NCBI GenBank assembly: GCA_963724065.1
Contig: CAVRTB010000002.1
Span: 62,001 to 126,000 of the forward strand
Length of the DNA: 64,000 nucleotides
Reading direction: 5' to 3'
DNA from: DASRIA01 sp963724065
GTDB taxonomy: Bacteria > Actinomycetota > Thermoleophilia > Solirubrobacterales > JBBDJG01
Part shown: positions 53,373 to 62,740 of the stretch, piece by piece
Position numbering within the stretch: position 1 is the first letter of the stretch
Layout of the letters: each line of letters starts with the position of its first letter
Translations under genes and position numbers: made by a program
Notes under the pieces: generated by a model
The model's database searches: none
The model's input: only the letters and a program-made list of their open reading frames with translations
Told to the model about the DNA's origin: nothing

Positions 53373-54067
53373 ACCTGCGCGCGCTAGTCCTGTGGGACAT
53401 CGACGGGACGCTCGTGCAGTCCGCGCCCCTCGGCCGCGAGACCTTCGTCGAGGCGTTCGAGCGCGTGGTCGGGCGCCCGCCGGACGTGATCGTCCCCTTC
53501 GCGGGCCGCACGGACCTCGAGATCGCCGCCGACCTGCTCGATCGCTCCGGGGTCGCGTGGGACGACCGCCTGCTCGATCGGTTCCGCGCGGCGCTCGAGC
53601 ACTCGATGGCGGCGCGCGAGCCCGAGTTGCGCCGCCGCGGGCGAGCGTACCCGGGCGCACGCGAGGCGCTTGCGCGGCTCACGCGCGAGCCCGGCGTCGT
53701 CCAGGGACTGCTCACCGGGAACATCACGGCCAACGCGCGGGTGAAGCTCACCGCGTTCGGGCTCGACGCCTTCGTCGACTTCGACATCGGCGGGTACGGG
53801 TCGGACGATCGCCGTCGCTCCGAGCTGGTGGCGGTCGCGTGCGGCCGCGCCACGCGCAAGCTCGGCGTGGCCGTCGACCCGGCCAGCGCCGTGCTGGTCG
53901 GCGACACCCCGCTCGACGTGGCCGCGGCGCGGGAGGGCGGCGCCCGGGCGGTGGGCGTCGCGACGGGCCAGTTCGGCGTACACGAGCTCGAGGCAGCGGG
54001 GGCCGATGCGGTGCTCGAGGACCTGCGCGACGCCGAGCGCGTCGTGGCGGCGATCCTCGCCGGCTGA
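53369..54067 (+). CDS. HAD-superfamily hydrolase without a canonical start codon
   Basis: About 232 residues. HAD motif I reads LWDIDGTLV, motif II GLLTGN, then a Lys region, and motif III VLVGDTPLDVAAAREGG, as in phosphoglycolate-phosphatase-like enzymes. The reading frame opens after a stop at 53348-53350 and has no ATG, GTG or TTG before motif I; the first GTG (53414) would cut off the nucleophile Asp. Candidate starts are CTG 53369 (overlapping the preceding ORF as CTGA) or CTG 53375. So either a CTG start is used or the true start was lost. Confidence 0.85.
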   Translation: MNLRALVLWDIDGTLVQSAPLGRETFVEAFERVVGRPPDVIVPFAGRTDLEIAADLLDRSGVAWDDRLLDRFRAALEHSMAAREPELRRRGRAYPGAREALARLTREPGVVQGLLTGNITANARVKLTAFGLDAFVDFDIGGYGSDDRRRSELVAVACGRATRKLGVAVDPASAVLVGDTPLDVAAAREGGARAVGVATGQFGVHELEAAGADAVLEDLRDAERVVAAILAG

Positions 54068-54111
54068 CCGGAAAACTTCACCTTTCGGGCCCAGCGTCCG
54101 ATCAATGCGAC

Positions 54112-55758
54112 ATGCCCCAAGCAGAGGGCGCCCGGCCTTTGTGGGACGTGATTCGCACGCTCTTTGCGCGGCGCGCCGACCCCTACGCCGGGAACGACCT
54201 CGACAACGCCGGCCGGCTGAACGGGCTGGTATGGGTCATCTGCGCCATCGTGATGGCGGTCCTGCTTCCGCTTGCGCCGCCGACCGGGCGCTTCGTGACC
54301 GCCGGATGGATCGTGGCGGTTCCGCTCGTCGCCAGCGCGCTCGCGCGCGGGGTCCGCTGGCTCACGCGAGCGCCGTCGAGTTTCAACCGGCTGCTCGCCG
54401 GCAGCTACGTGGCGGTCGCCGAGCTCGTGCTGATCCAGGCCCTCGCCGGCGAGGGCGCCTCCGCCTACGAGGAGCTCTACCTGTTCCTCGCGGTGTCAAC
54501 CGCGGCCGTGCACCCCCCGCGGCGGGTCGCGCCATATCTGGGCGCGATCGCGGTCGCGGCGATGCTGCCGCTCCTCCAGGAAGGCTGGACCTCGGCGACC
54601 GCCGCCGACCTCGTGGTCCGGCTGATGCTGTGGCTGACGCTCTCGGGCCTCGCGATGATCCTCGTCGGGACGCTTCGCGCTCAACGCCAGGCGCTCAGCG
54701 AGGAGAGCCGCGCGGCTCAGGAACTGGCCAACCAGGACCCGCTCACCGGGATCGGCAACCGCCGCCGCCTGATGAGCGACCTCGAGGCGATGCTGCCCGT
54801 GGCGAGCGAGCGCACCCCGCTGCTGCTCGCGGCGTTCGACCTCGACGGCTTCAAGGCATACAACGACACCTACGGCCACCCCACGGGGGACACGCTCCTG
54901 CGCCGCCTGGGCGAGCAGCTCAGGCAGGCTGTCGCGGGGCGCGGTCACGCATACCGGATGGGCGGCGACGAGTTCTGCGTCCTCGCCCACGTGACCGCGA
55001 CCGACGCGGCGACGATCGTCGACCGCGCGGCAGCCGCGCTCTCGGAGCGCGGCGAGATCTTCTCCGTGAACACCTCCTGCGGCTGGGTGCTGCTGCCCCA
55101 CGAGGAGGTGAGCGACTCCTCGACCGCGATGCGGCTCGCCGACCGCCGCATGTACGCGCAGAAGAACCTCGGCCGCGCGTCGGCGGGACGGCAGGCGACC
55201 GACGCGCTGCTCCAGGTCCTGTCCGAGCGCTCGGCCGATCTCGGCAACCACATGCACGACGTGATGGCCCTTTGCGACCCGGTCGCGACGCTGATCGGCG
55301 TGAGCCCCGAGGCCCGCGGCGCGTTGCTCCAGGCAGCCTCGCTGCACGACATCGGCAAGGCGGCGATCCCGGAGTCGATCCTCGACAAGCCCGGGCCGCT
55401 GAACGCGTCGGAGTGGGCCTTCATGCGCACCCACACCGTGATCGGCGCGCGCATCATGGCCGCCGCGCCCGCGCTGAAGGAGGCGGCGAGACTGGTGCGC
55501 GCCAGTCACGAAAGCTACGACGGCACCGGCTATCCCGACGGGCTGGCCGGCGACGACATCCCGCTCGGAGCACGGATCATCGCGGTCTGCGACGCGTACG
55601 ACGCGATGGTGTCGAGGCGCCCGTACCGGGCGCGCATGAGCCCGGAGGTCGCGCTCGAAGAGGTGCGCCGCTGCGCCGGCACACAGTTCGACCCGGTCGT
55701 CGTCGACGCATTCTGCGCCGCGATCGGCGAGCGGGCGGCGGACGCCGCGCTCGGATAG
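54112..55758 (+). CDS. Membrane GGDEF and HD-GYP protein (c-di-GMP turnover)
   Basis: 548 residues. About six membrane helices (40-200) are followed by a GGDEF domain (about 210-365) with intact active site RMGGDEF and the LFDLDGFKAYND-like metal region (AAFDLDGFKAYNDTYGH), and by an HD-GYP domain (about 370-545) with ASLHDIGKAAIPESIL and ESYDGTGYPDGLAGDDIPLGARIIAVCDAYDAM. It could both make and break c-di-GMP. ATG at 54112, 44 bp after the HAD gene. The 10-bp gap to the P450 suggests co-transcription. Confidence 0.92.
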   Translation: MPQAEGARPLWDVIRTLFARRADPYAGNDLDNAGRLNGLVWVICAIVMAVLLPLAPPTGRFVTAGWIVAVPLVASALARGVRWLTRAPSSFNRLLAGSYVAVAELVLIQALAGEGASAYEELYLFLAVSTAAVHPPRRVAPYLGAIAVAAMLPLLQEGWTSATAADLVVRLMLWLTLSGLAMILVGTLRAQRQALSEESRAAQELANQDPLTGIGNRRRLMSDLEAMLPVASERTPLLLAAFDLDGFKAYNDTYGHPTGDTLLRRLGEQLRQAVAGRGHAYRMGGDEFCVLAHVTATDAATIVDRAAAALSERGEIFSVNTSCGWVLLPHEEVSDSSTAMRLADRRMYAQKNLGRASAGRQATDALLQVLSERSADLGNHMHDVMALCDPVATLIGVSPEARGALLQAASLHDIGKAAIPESILDKPGPLNASEWAFMRTHTVIGARIMAAAPALKEAARLVRASHESYDGTGYPDGLAGDDIPLGARIIAVCDAYDAMVSRRPYRARMSPEVALEEVRRCAGTQFDPVVVDAFCAAIGERAADAALG

Positions 55759-55768
55759 CTTCTGCTGC

Positions 55769-56983
55769 GTGGCACAGGTCGCCGAGCTCGATCTCCCGAC
55801 GTTCGACTACACGAACCCCGACCTGCGCGGGGATCGCTTTCACGAAGTGATGAGCGAGCTGCGCGGGACGTCGTGGATCGCGTCGTCGGAGTTCGGCTAC
55901 TTCGTGCTCGACCGCGAGGCCGCCGGCTTCTTCCTGCGCTCGCGCAAGGCTGAGTTCCCCGGCGCCTACATGTTCGACCTGCTCGGGATCACGGACGGCC
56001 CGCTGCGCGATTCGCTGTCGCGCAACATCCTCACGCTCGGCGGTGAGCAGCACGCGCGGCTGCGGAAGCTCGTGCAGCCGTCGTTCACGCCGAAGGCCGC
56101 GGACCGCTACCGGCCGGCGATGCGGGAGTTCCTCGCACAGCTTTGGGAGAAGGTCGCCGGGCGCGGCGAGTGCGACTTCGTTCGCGACTTCGCCAAGCCC
56201 TACCCGGCGCTGATGATCGCGACGGTCGTGGGCGCGCCGCTCGAGGACGCGGGAGAGCTGCACCGTCTCTCCAACTTGCTCCAGCAGCAGTTCGACGCGA
56301 TCGCGTTGATGACGCGCCGCGAGGAGCTCGAGCGCGCCGCCGAGGAGTTCGACGCGTATGTCTGGAAGCTGGTCGAGGAGCGGCGGCGCTCTCCGGGCGA
56401 CGACCTCGTATCCGAGCTGATCGCCGCCGAGGAGGCGGGGGACCGGCTCTCCGACGAGGAGTGCCAGGCGCTCGCGCGCGACGTGCTGAACGGCGGCGTC
56501 GACACGACGCAGAGCCAGCTCTCGCACGGCATCCGGATGTTCGCCGACCACCCGGGCCAGTGGGAGATGCTGGCCGGCGACCCGGCGCTCGCCGCGCAGG
56601 CCGCCGAGGAGGTGCTGCGCTACGAGCCGGTCGCGCCGTTCACGGCGCGCGTGATGCTCGAGGACGTGGAGTTCCGCGACGTCGTCTTCCCCAAGGGCAC
56701 CGTCGTGATCGCGTGCCAGTGGACCGCGAATCGCGAGTCCGAGGGCGACGAGGACCCCACCAGCTTCGACATCACCTCACCCCGGGGCGCCGCGAAGTCC
56801 CTCACGTTCGGCGCGGGCGCGCACTTCTGCCTGGGGTCGAACCTCGCGCGCGCCGAGCTCCAGGAGGGCCTCGCGTTCCTCGCCCCCCGGATGCCCGGGC
56901 TCGCGCTCGGCGGCGAGCCTGTCTACGACACGATCACCGGCATCTACGGCATGCACTCGCTGCCCGTGCGCTGGGCGATTTAG
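55769..56983 (+). CDS. Cytochrome P450 (second)
   Basis: 404 residues from a GTG at 55769. I-helix NGGVDTTQ, K-helix EEVLR, and haem loop FGAGAHFCLGSNLARAEL with Cys354 as thiolate ligand. Only 25-30% or so resemblance to the first P450 by eye outside the motifs, so a different family. Substrate unknown; no ferredoxin is adjacent. Ten bases separate it from the GGDEF/HD-GYP gene. Confidence 0.93.
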   Translation: MAQVAELDLPTFDYTNPDLRGDRFHEVMSELRGTSWIASSEFGYFVLDREAAGFFLRSRKAEFPGAYMFDLLGITDGPLRDSLSRNILTLGGEQHARLRKLVQPSFTPKAADRYRPAMREFLAQLWEKVAGRGECDFVRDFAKPYPALMIATVVGAPLEDAGELHRLSNLLQQQFDAIALMTRREELERAAEEFDAYVWKLVEERRRSPGDDLVSELIAAEEAGDRLSDEECQALARDVLNGGVDTTQSQLSHGIRMFADHPGQWEMLAGDPALAAQAAEEVLRYEPVAPFTARVMLEDVEFRDVVFPKGTVVIACQWTANRESEGDEDPTSFDITSPRGAAKSLTFGAGAHFCLGSNLARAELQEGLAFLAPRMPGLALGGEPVYDTITGIYGMHSLPVRWAI

Positions 56984-57062
56984 TAAACAACGGTTCAAAA
57001 CCTCGCCCCGCCGGGTAGACCCTCGCCGTCCAGCCGTCCGCGTCGGAGCACAGGGGGAGCAC

Positions 57063-60000
57063 ATGGGGAGCAGGGTCAACGCCCGCATCGTCGTCGTAAT
57101 CGCCGCGCTGCTGGCGGCGCTCGGGGCGCTCGCGGTCGCCCAGAGCGGGCCCGGCGCCGGCGTCGCCCGCGCGCAGGTCACCGGCAGCCCTGGCGGCCTC
57201 CAGGCGACGATCCGCACGACGTCGCACGGCATCCCCCACATCGTGGCCTCGAACTTCGCCGGCCTCGGCTACGGCTACGGCTACGCGGCCGCCAAGGAGA
57301 ACATCTGCGTCCTGGCCGACATGTACGTGACCGTCAACGCCGAGCGCTCCCGCTGGTTCGGCCCCGACGCCGGCTACTCGCAGGGCGGCAACGGCACGAC
57401 CAACAACAACCTCAACAGCGACTTCTTCTTCCAGCGCATCAAGGACAACGGCTCGATCGAGAGGCTGCTCGCGCTCGACCCGCCGCGCGGCCCGCGGCCG
57501 GAGATCAAGGAGGCGGTGCGGGGCTTCGCCGCCGGCTACAACAAGTGGCTCGGCGAGACGGGCGCCGACAACATCACGGACCCGCGCTGCCGCGGCGCCG
57601 CGTGGGTGCGCCCGATCACCGAGATGGACGCCTACCAGCGCTTCTACCAGCTCGGCCTGATCGCGAGCCAGGGAGTCGCGATCGACGGCATCGGGGGCGC
57701 CCAGCCGCCGGTGGGCGCCGGCCCGGTCCCCCCGACCCCGGGTGAGACCGAGGACATGATCCGGCGCCTCGGCGACCAGTTGCCGCTCGGCGGGATCGGC
57801 TCCAACGCATACGGCCTGGGCCGCGACGCGACCGACAACGGGCGCGGCATGGTGCTCGGCAACCCGCACTTCCCGTGGGACGGGTCGGAGCGCTTCTTCG
57901 AGGCGCAGCTCACGATCCCGGGGCAGATCAACGTCAGCGGGGCGAGCCTCTTCGGGGTGCCGGTGATCAACATCGGGCACACGGACAACCTCGCCTGGAG
58001 CCACACGGTCTCGACCGCCTACCGGTTCACGCCGTTCGAGCTGAAGCTCGTCCCGGGCCAGCCGACGAGCTACATCTACGACGGTGAGGTGCGCCAGATG
58101 CGCTCCGAGGACGTGACCGTCGAGGTCAAGACGGCCGGCGGGGGACTCGAGTCGCGATCGCGCACCTTGTACTCGTCCCACCACGGATCGGTGCTCACGT
58201 CGATCCTGGGCCTGCCGCTGTTCCCGTGGACCCCGGCCACGGCGTGGTCGATCGGCGACGCCAACGCCGGCAACTTCCGCTACCTGAACCACTTCTTCGA
58301 GGTTAACCAGGCCCAGGACGTCGACGAGCTCGACGAGCTGATCAAGCGCAACCAGGGCGTGCCGTGGGTCAACACGATCGCGGCCGACTCCGACGGCGAC
58401 GCCTACTACGCGGACATCTCCGTGGTCCCGCACGTCACCAACGAGAAGGCGCAGACCTGCAACACGGTGCTCGGGCGCGGCACGTTCGAGGCCCTCGGCC
58501 TGCCGGTGCTCGACGGCTCGCTCTCGGCGTGCGAGTGGGGCAGCGACCCCGATGCGGTCGAGCCGGGCATCTTCGGGCCGTCGAACCTGCCCAGCATGCG
58601 GCGCGACGACTTCGTCCTCAACTCGAACGACTCGTACTGGCTGACGAACCCCGATGACCCGATCGAGGGCTACGACCGCATCATCGGGGACGAGCGCACC
58701 GAGCGCGCGCTACGGACCCGGTCCGGGCTCGCGATGGCGGCGGAGCGGCTCAGCGGGAGCGATGGGCGGCCCGGTGACCGCTTCACCCGGAGCCAGCTCC
58801 AGGACATCGTCTTCGACAACCGCCAGCACGCGGGCGAGCTGTGGCGCGACGAGCTTGCCGCGTTCTGCGAGGCGACGCCCGTGATGACCGGGTCGGCCGG
58901 CCCGGTCGACGTGAGCGAGGCGTGCCCCGTGCTGCGCGCCTGGGACCTCCACGACGACCTCGGCTCGCGCGGCGCGATCCTCTTTCGCCGTTTCGCGAGC
59001 CGCGCGCTCGGCGCCGTGCCGGTGGCCGGCACCCCCGGGCTCTACACGACGCAGTTCGACTTCACCGACCCCGTCTACACGCCGCGCGGTCTGAACGTCG
59101 CCAACCCGGCGGTGGAGCAGTCGTTCGCCGATGCCGTCAACGACCTGCGCAATGCCGGCATCCCGCTCGACGCGCCGTTGCGCGACTGGCAGTACGAGCG
59201 GCGCGGGAACGAGCGCGTCCCGATCCACGGCGGGCCCGGCAGCGTCGGCGTCTTCAACGCCATCAACGTGGGCTGGACCGGCTCGGGAGCGAGCGCCGGC
59301 TACAACAACGTGCCGCACGGCTCGAGCTTCGTGATGGTCGCGCAGTTCACGGGCGACGCCGACTGCCCGGTCGACACGCGCTCGATCCTCACGTATTCAC
59401 AGTCGGCCAATCCGAACTCGCCCTACTTCGCCGACCAGACGCGGATGTTCTCGGAGAAGCAGTGGGTCGACGAGGCCTACTGCGAGGACGAGATCGCGGC
59501 CGACCCGAACCTCGAGGTGACCGAGATCGCGGAACCCACAGGCTATCCGCGCCCCAAGGGTGCGACGCCCGTGCGCGTTGCGCTCGTGCCCGCCTATCGC
59601 GCATGCACGACTCCCGACCGCACCCACGGCCCGCCGCTCGCGTTCCCATCGTGCGGATCGCCGGCGCAGACGTCGTCCCACCTGACCGTCGGCTCGCCCG
59701 ACGCGAACGGAGCCGGCGCGAACGCGAGCGGCTTCGTGCGGCTCGGCGTGCAGGTCGGGGTGCCCGGTCCGCCGGACGACTCGGACCTGAGCATCACGGC
59801 CGACGTCACGGACGTGCGCTGCGCGGGCGCCGGACCGGCCTGTGGCCCCGCGAATGCCGCCGGCGGTGACGACTACACCGGTGAGCTCCAGGCCAACATG
59901 CAGATGCGCCTCACCGACAAGTTCAACGGCACCTCCGCGGGCGGGGGGACCGATCCGGGGACCGTCGTCGACTTTCCCTTCCCGGTGAGCCTCTCGTGCG

Positions 60001-60200
60001 CTGCGAGCGCCAGCACCGCGGTCGGTGGATCGTGCGCGGTCACGACCTCCATGACCGCGGTCGTGCCCGGCGCCGCGCGGGACGGCGACCGCGCGATCGT
60101 GCAGCTCGGCCAGGTGCAGGTGTCCGACGGCGGGCCGGACGCCGTCGCCGCCACCGCGGACAACCAGCAGTTCATGGTGCAGGGCCTCTTCGTTCCGTAG
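57063..60200 (+). CDS. Penicillin-acylase-family Ntn hydrolase with C-terminal extension
   Basis: 1045 residues. A signal peptide (about 1-38) precedes the alpha chain (IRTTSHGIPHIVASNFAGLGYGYGYAAAKENICVLADM). The autocleavage point is GGIG-SNAYGLG, so Ser247 should become the N-terminal nucleophile of the beta chain; GNPHFPWDG and NIGHTDNLAWSHTVS follow as in PvdQ/AHL and penicillin acylases. About 200 residues at the C-terminus (from about 850) form a beta-rich extension absent in the basic family, with several Cys. Extracellular amide hydrolase; the substrate could be acyl-homoserine lactones, beta-lactams or lipopeptides. ATG at 57063 has GGGGGA upstream. Confidence 0.92.
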   Translation: MGSRVNARIVVVIAALLAALGALAVAQSGPGAGVARAQVTGSPGGLQATIRTTSHGIPHIVASNFAGLGYGYGYAAAKENICVLADMYVTVNAERSRWFGPDAGYSQGGNGTTNNNLNSDFFFQRIKDNGSIERLLALDPPRGPRPEIKEAVRGFAAGYNKWLGETGADNITDPRCRGAAWVRPITEMDAYQRFYQLGLIASQGVAIDGIGGAQPPVGAGPVPPTPGETEDMIRRLGDQLPLGGIGSNAYGLGRDATDNGRGMVLGNPHFPWDGSERFFEAQLTIPGQINVSGASLFGVPVINIGHTDNLAWSHTVSTAYRFTPFELKLVPGQPTSYIYDGEVRQMRSEDVTVEVKTAGGGLESRSRTLYSSHHGSVLTSILGLPLFPWTPATAWSIGDANAGNFRYLNHFFEVNQAQDVDELDELIKRNQGVPWVNTIAADSDGDAYYADISVVPHVTNEKAQTCNTVLGRGTFEALGLPVLDGSLSACEWGSDPDAVEPGIFGPSNLPSMRRDDFVLNSNDSYWLTNPDDPIEGYDRIIGDERTERALRTRSGLAMAAERLSGSDGRPGDRFTRSQLQDIVFDNRQHAGELWRDELAAFCEATPVMTGSAGPVDVSEACPVLRAWDLHDDLGSRGAILFRRFASRALGAVPVAGTPGLYTTQFDFTDPVYTPRGLNVANPAVEQSFADAVNDLRNAGIPLDAPLRDWQYERRGNERVPIHGGPGSVGVFNAINVGWTGSGASAGYNNVPHGSSFVMVAQFTGDADCPVDTRSILTYSQSANPNSPYFADQTRMFSEKQWVDEAYCEDEIAADPNLEVTEIAEPTGYPRPKGATPVRVALVPAYRACTTPDRTHGPPLAFPSCGSPAQTSSHLTVGSPDANGAGANASGFVRLGVQVGVPGPPDDSDLSITADVTDVRCAGAGPACGPANAAGGDDYTGELQANMQMRLTDKFNGTSAGGGTDPGTVVDFPFPVSLSCAASASTAVGGSCAVTTSMTAVVPGAARDGDRAIVQLGQVQVSDGGPDAVAATADNQQFMVQGLFVP

Positions 60201-60247
60201 TCGCCGGCCCGGCGCGCGATCGGCGTCGCTCGTGCTGCAATAGACGC

Positions 60248-60741
60248 GTGAAGCGGTACGCGATCGTCGTGGTTGCGATCCTCGTTGCGCTCGGCGGCGG
60301 CGGGTGCGGGGACTCGCGGGAGGGCGAGGCCGCCGCGCCGCGCACGAGCGCCGCCCCGGCCGCGGACGTCGTCCGCGTGCACGTCGGCGACGCGACGGCG
60401 CGCGCGGACGTGGCCGACGACGATGCCGAGCGCGCCCGCGGGCTCGGCGGCCGCGCGCGCCTCGGCCGTGACGCCGGGATGTACTTCGTGATGCCGGGCG
60501 ACTCTCCGAGCTTCTGGATGAAGGGCATGCGGTTCCCGCTCGACATGATCTGGATCAGGGACGGCCGGGTGGTCGACGTGACCGCGCGCATCCCTCCCCC
60601 CGCGCGGGCGCCTCCGAAGCGCGGCTTCCCACCTACTCACCGGACCGGCCGGCGAACCGGGTGCTCGAGGTCCGCGCCGGGTGGGCGGCTCGCAACGGCG
60701 TCGGCGCGGGTGACCGCGTGAGGGTCGAAGCCGTTCGCTGA
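60248..60741 (+). pseudogene. DUF192 lipoprotein gene with a -1 frameshift in a C6 tract
   Basis: GTG at 60248 opens a lipoprotein (VALGGGGC before GDSRE) with a DUF192 domain: ADDDAERARGLGGRARLGRDAGMYFVM, FWMKGMRFPLDMIWIRDGRVVDVTARIPPP. After the C6 run at 60596-60601 the frame loses its family pattern; one base more would give RAGASEARLPTYSPDRPANRV, then VLEVRAGWAARNGVGAGDRV and a TGA at 60739, the normal end of the family. So one C is missing from either the genome or the assembly. DUF192 proteins are small secreted proteins of unknown role. Confidence 0.82.
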
Positions 60742-60855
60742 AGGCGCGGGGGGTCGGTAAGTCCGAGTGGTCGGCGATCTCGATGCACGCGACCGCCGAC
60801 GCCGAGCGCATGCTGGCGGACTTCGAGCACGCGTGAGCGCGTAACATCTCCGCGC

Positions 60856-61815
60856 GTGGCGCCCGAGCCGACACCCGACCGGGCTGCGGCACGCGTCACC
60901 GTGTTCGGCTCGCACCCGCTGCTGGCGATCACGATCGAGCAACGCGGCGAGGACCAGGACGACGTGCACATGCATCCGGCCGGCCAGGGCGTGTGGGTCG
61001 CGCGGATGGCCGCGCAGCTCGGGTCGAACGCGATCCTCTGCGGGTTCATCGGCGGCGAGACCGGCACGGTGCTCAGGCCGCTCCTCGACGGGCTCGACGC
61101 CGAGCTCCGGCTCGTCGACACGACCGCGACGAGCGGCACCTACGTGATCGATCGCCGCGGCGGCGAGCGCGACATGGTCGCGAACGCGTGGAGCGATCCG
61201 CCCTCGCGCCACGAGATCGACGACCTGTTCTCGGTGACCGTCGCGGCAGCGCTCGAGAGCGAGGTGCTCGTGCTCTGCGGCCCCGTCCCCTCCGAGTCGC
61301 TACCGCTCGAGATCTACGGCAGCCTCGTGGCCGACGCAAAGGCTGCCGGCACGCGCGCGATCGTGGACCTCTCCCCTCCCCGGCTCAACAGCGCCCTGGA
61401 GGGAAAGCCGGACTTCGTGAAGCTCAACGACTGGCAGCTGGGCGAGTTCCTCGACGGGCCCGCGGTCGAGCCCGAGCAGATCCGCGAGGGCGCCAAGCGC
61501 GTGCTCGCAGCCGGCGCCGGCTGCGTGATGGTCACGCGCGGTGGCGACCCGGCGCTGATCGTGGTCGACGACGGTCGTGCCTGGGAGCTGATCCCGCCGC
61601 GCTTTCGCCGCGGCGCCCCGGAGGGCAGCGGCGACTCGATGGTCGGGGCGCTCGCGGCGACGCTCGCCCGCGGAATGGAGATCGAGGATGCGCTGCGCTG
61701 GGGTGGAGCGGCGGGCGCGACCAACTTCCTGCGCCATGGGCTCGGCACCGGATCGCACGACGTCGTGTCGGACCTGCTCTCGCATGTCGTGCTGCGGCCG
61801 GTCTCGATCGACTAG
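60856..61815 (+). CDS. PfkB-family sugar kinase (1-phosphofructokinase-like)
   Basis: 319 residues from a GTG at 60856. The second PfkB signature with the anion hole and catalytic Asp is PEGSGDSMVGALAATLARG; substrate-side motifs include GQGVWVARMAAQLGSNAILCGFIGGETG, as in LacC/FruK-like kinases, and the LSPPRLNSALEGKPDFVKLNDWQL region fits the same group. It phosphorylates a sugar phosphate with ATP. It is downstream of the DUF192 gene, but a 114-bp gap and the repeat copy C after its stop suggest its own unit. Confidence 0.87.
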   Translation: MAPEPTPDRAAARVTVFGSHPLLAITIEQRGEDQDDVHMHPAGQGVWVARMAAQLGSNAILCGFIGGETGTVLRPLLDGLDAELRLVDTTATSGTYVIDRRGGERDMVANAWSDPPSRHEIDDLFSVTVAAALESEVLVLCGPVPSESLPLEIYGSLVADAKAAGTRAIVDLSPPRLNSALEGKPDFVKLNDWQLGEFLDGPAVEPEQIREGAKRVLAAGAGCVMVTRGGDPALIVVDDGRAWELIPPRFRRGAPEGSGDSMVGALAATLARGMEIEDALRWGGAAGATNFLRHGLGTGSHDVVSDLLSHVVLRPVSID

Positions 61816-61830
61816 GCGCGGGGCCGCTAG

Positions 61831-61951
61831 GTCGCTCCCACATCCCGACCGAACGTCCCGGACTGCGTGCTCGAGGCGGTATCGCGGGACGTTCGGCCAC
61901 GGGCTCTGGTCGTCCTGACCCGGGTGTCCGGGGTACTCGGGGTTGGTCGCG
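61831..61951 (+). repeat. MITE-like intergenic repeat, copy C (truncated)
   Basis: About 120 bp with the conserved core CCGAACGTCCCG (61849-61860) and CGGGACGTTCGG (61885-61896), nearly identical in the loop to copy B. The left arm with the CGAGTTGTC hairpin and the CTAACCCC end is absent; the right end is shortened but still ends GGGGTTGGTCGCGCTAG. It fills the space between the PfkB stop (61815) and the convergent PHP gene, whose stop codon overlaps the final CTAG (61952-61955). Confidence 0.85.
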
Positions 61952-62686
61952 CTAGATCAGCGGCGCCGCCCACGGCGGGCGGACGTCCTCGCCGGCGAGG
62001 ATCGCTGCCGGCCCGTCGCTCGTGATCCAGCCGAGGTGCGGGCGCACCAGGTCCACCTCAGCCAGGCGGCTGAGCCCGTCGGAAAGGCGCAGCGCGCGCC
62101 CGGCGTGCGACGAGTGCGCATCCGAGGCGATCAGATGGATCAGCCCCTCGCCCGCGAGCTCGAGCAGATAGTCGGACGCCGGGCTCTCCGCCACGAGCGC
62201 GGCGGTGGCCTGCACCAGGGCTCCCATCTCGACGAGCGCCGCGAGTCGATCGCGAAAGTCCACCCCCGGGTGGCGCTCGGGGTGAGCGATCACGCTGCGG
62301 AAGCCACGCTCCTCGAGGCGCAGCACCGCGTCCTCGAGGTGCTGGCTGAGCGGCCCCGGGCGCGGCTCCACGAGCAGCCAGCGGCCGTTGCCGAGCGCGA
62401 CGCGCTCGAGCGCCTCGTCGGAGAGCTGGTCGAGCATCGGCTCGGAGATCTCGCCGGCGGGGATGACGCGCAATGCGATCCCTTCGCGCTCGAACTCCGC
62501 GTTCACGACCCGGACGCGGTCTTCGAGCTCCTCGGGCACGACCGCGTGGTCGGGATGGATGTGCGGCGTCGCGCAGACGAGCGTGATCCCGTCCGCCTCG
62601 GCGACGCGCGCCATCTCGACGCTGTCGGCGAGGTCACGCGCGCCGTCGTCGAGCCCGGGCAGGATGTGACAGTGGAGGTCGATCAC
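61952..62686 (-). CDS. PHP-domain tyrosine-protein phosphatase (CpsB/YwqE-like)
   Basis: 244 residues from a GTG at 62686. The CpsB/YwqE signature is clear: IDLHCHILPGLDDGA, then ATPHIHPDH, IPAGEI, SVIAHPERHPG and IASDAHSSHAGR, giving the full set of metal-binding His and Asp residues. Such Mn-dependent phosphatases dephosphorylate the bacterial tyrosine kinases that control capsule or exopolysaccharide. No polysaccharide gene cluster is visible nearby. It is divergent from the LLM oxidoreductase gene (54 bp). Confidence 0.92.
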   Translation of the reverse strand: MIDLHCHILPGLDDGARDLADSVEMARVAEADGITLVCATPHIHPDHAVVPEELEDRVRVVNAEFEREGIALRVIPAGEISEPMLDQLSDEALERVALGNGRWLLVEPRPGPLSQHLEDAVLRLEERGFRSVIAHPERHPGVDFRDRLAALVEMGALVQATAALVAESPASDYLLELAGEGLIHLIASDAHSSHAGRALRLSDGLSRLAEVDLVRPHLGWITSDGPAAILAGEDVRPPWAAPLI

Positions 62687-62740
62687 GGCTTCAGTATGCC
62701 TGCGCCACGCCGCGCGCACGCTCAGGTAGGGTCCGCGCCG

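Noticed and set aside
60742..60840. Open stretch ending in a Met-rich peptide (ISMHATADAERMLADFEHA then TGA) between the DUF192 and PfkB genes
   Set aside because: It reads like protein but has no start codon with a ribosome-binding site, is under 40 codons and matches no family I know; at most a remnant.
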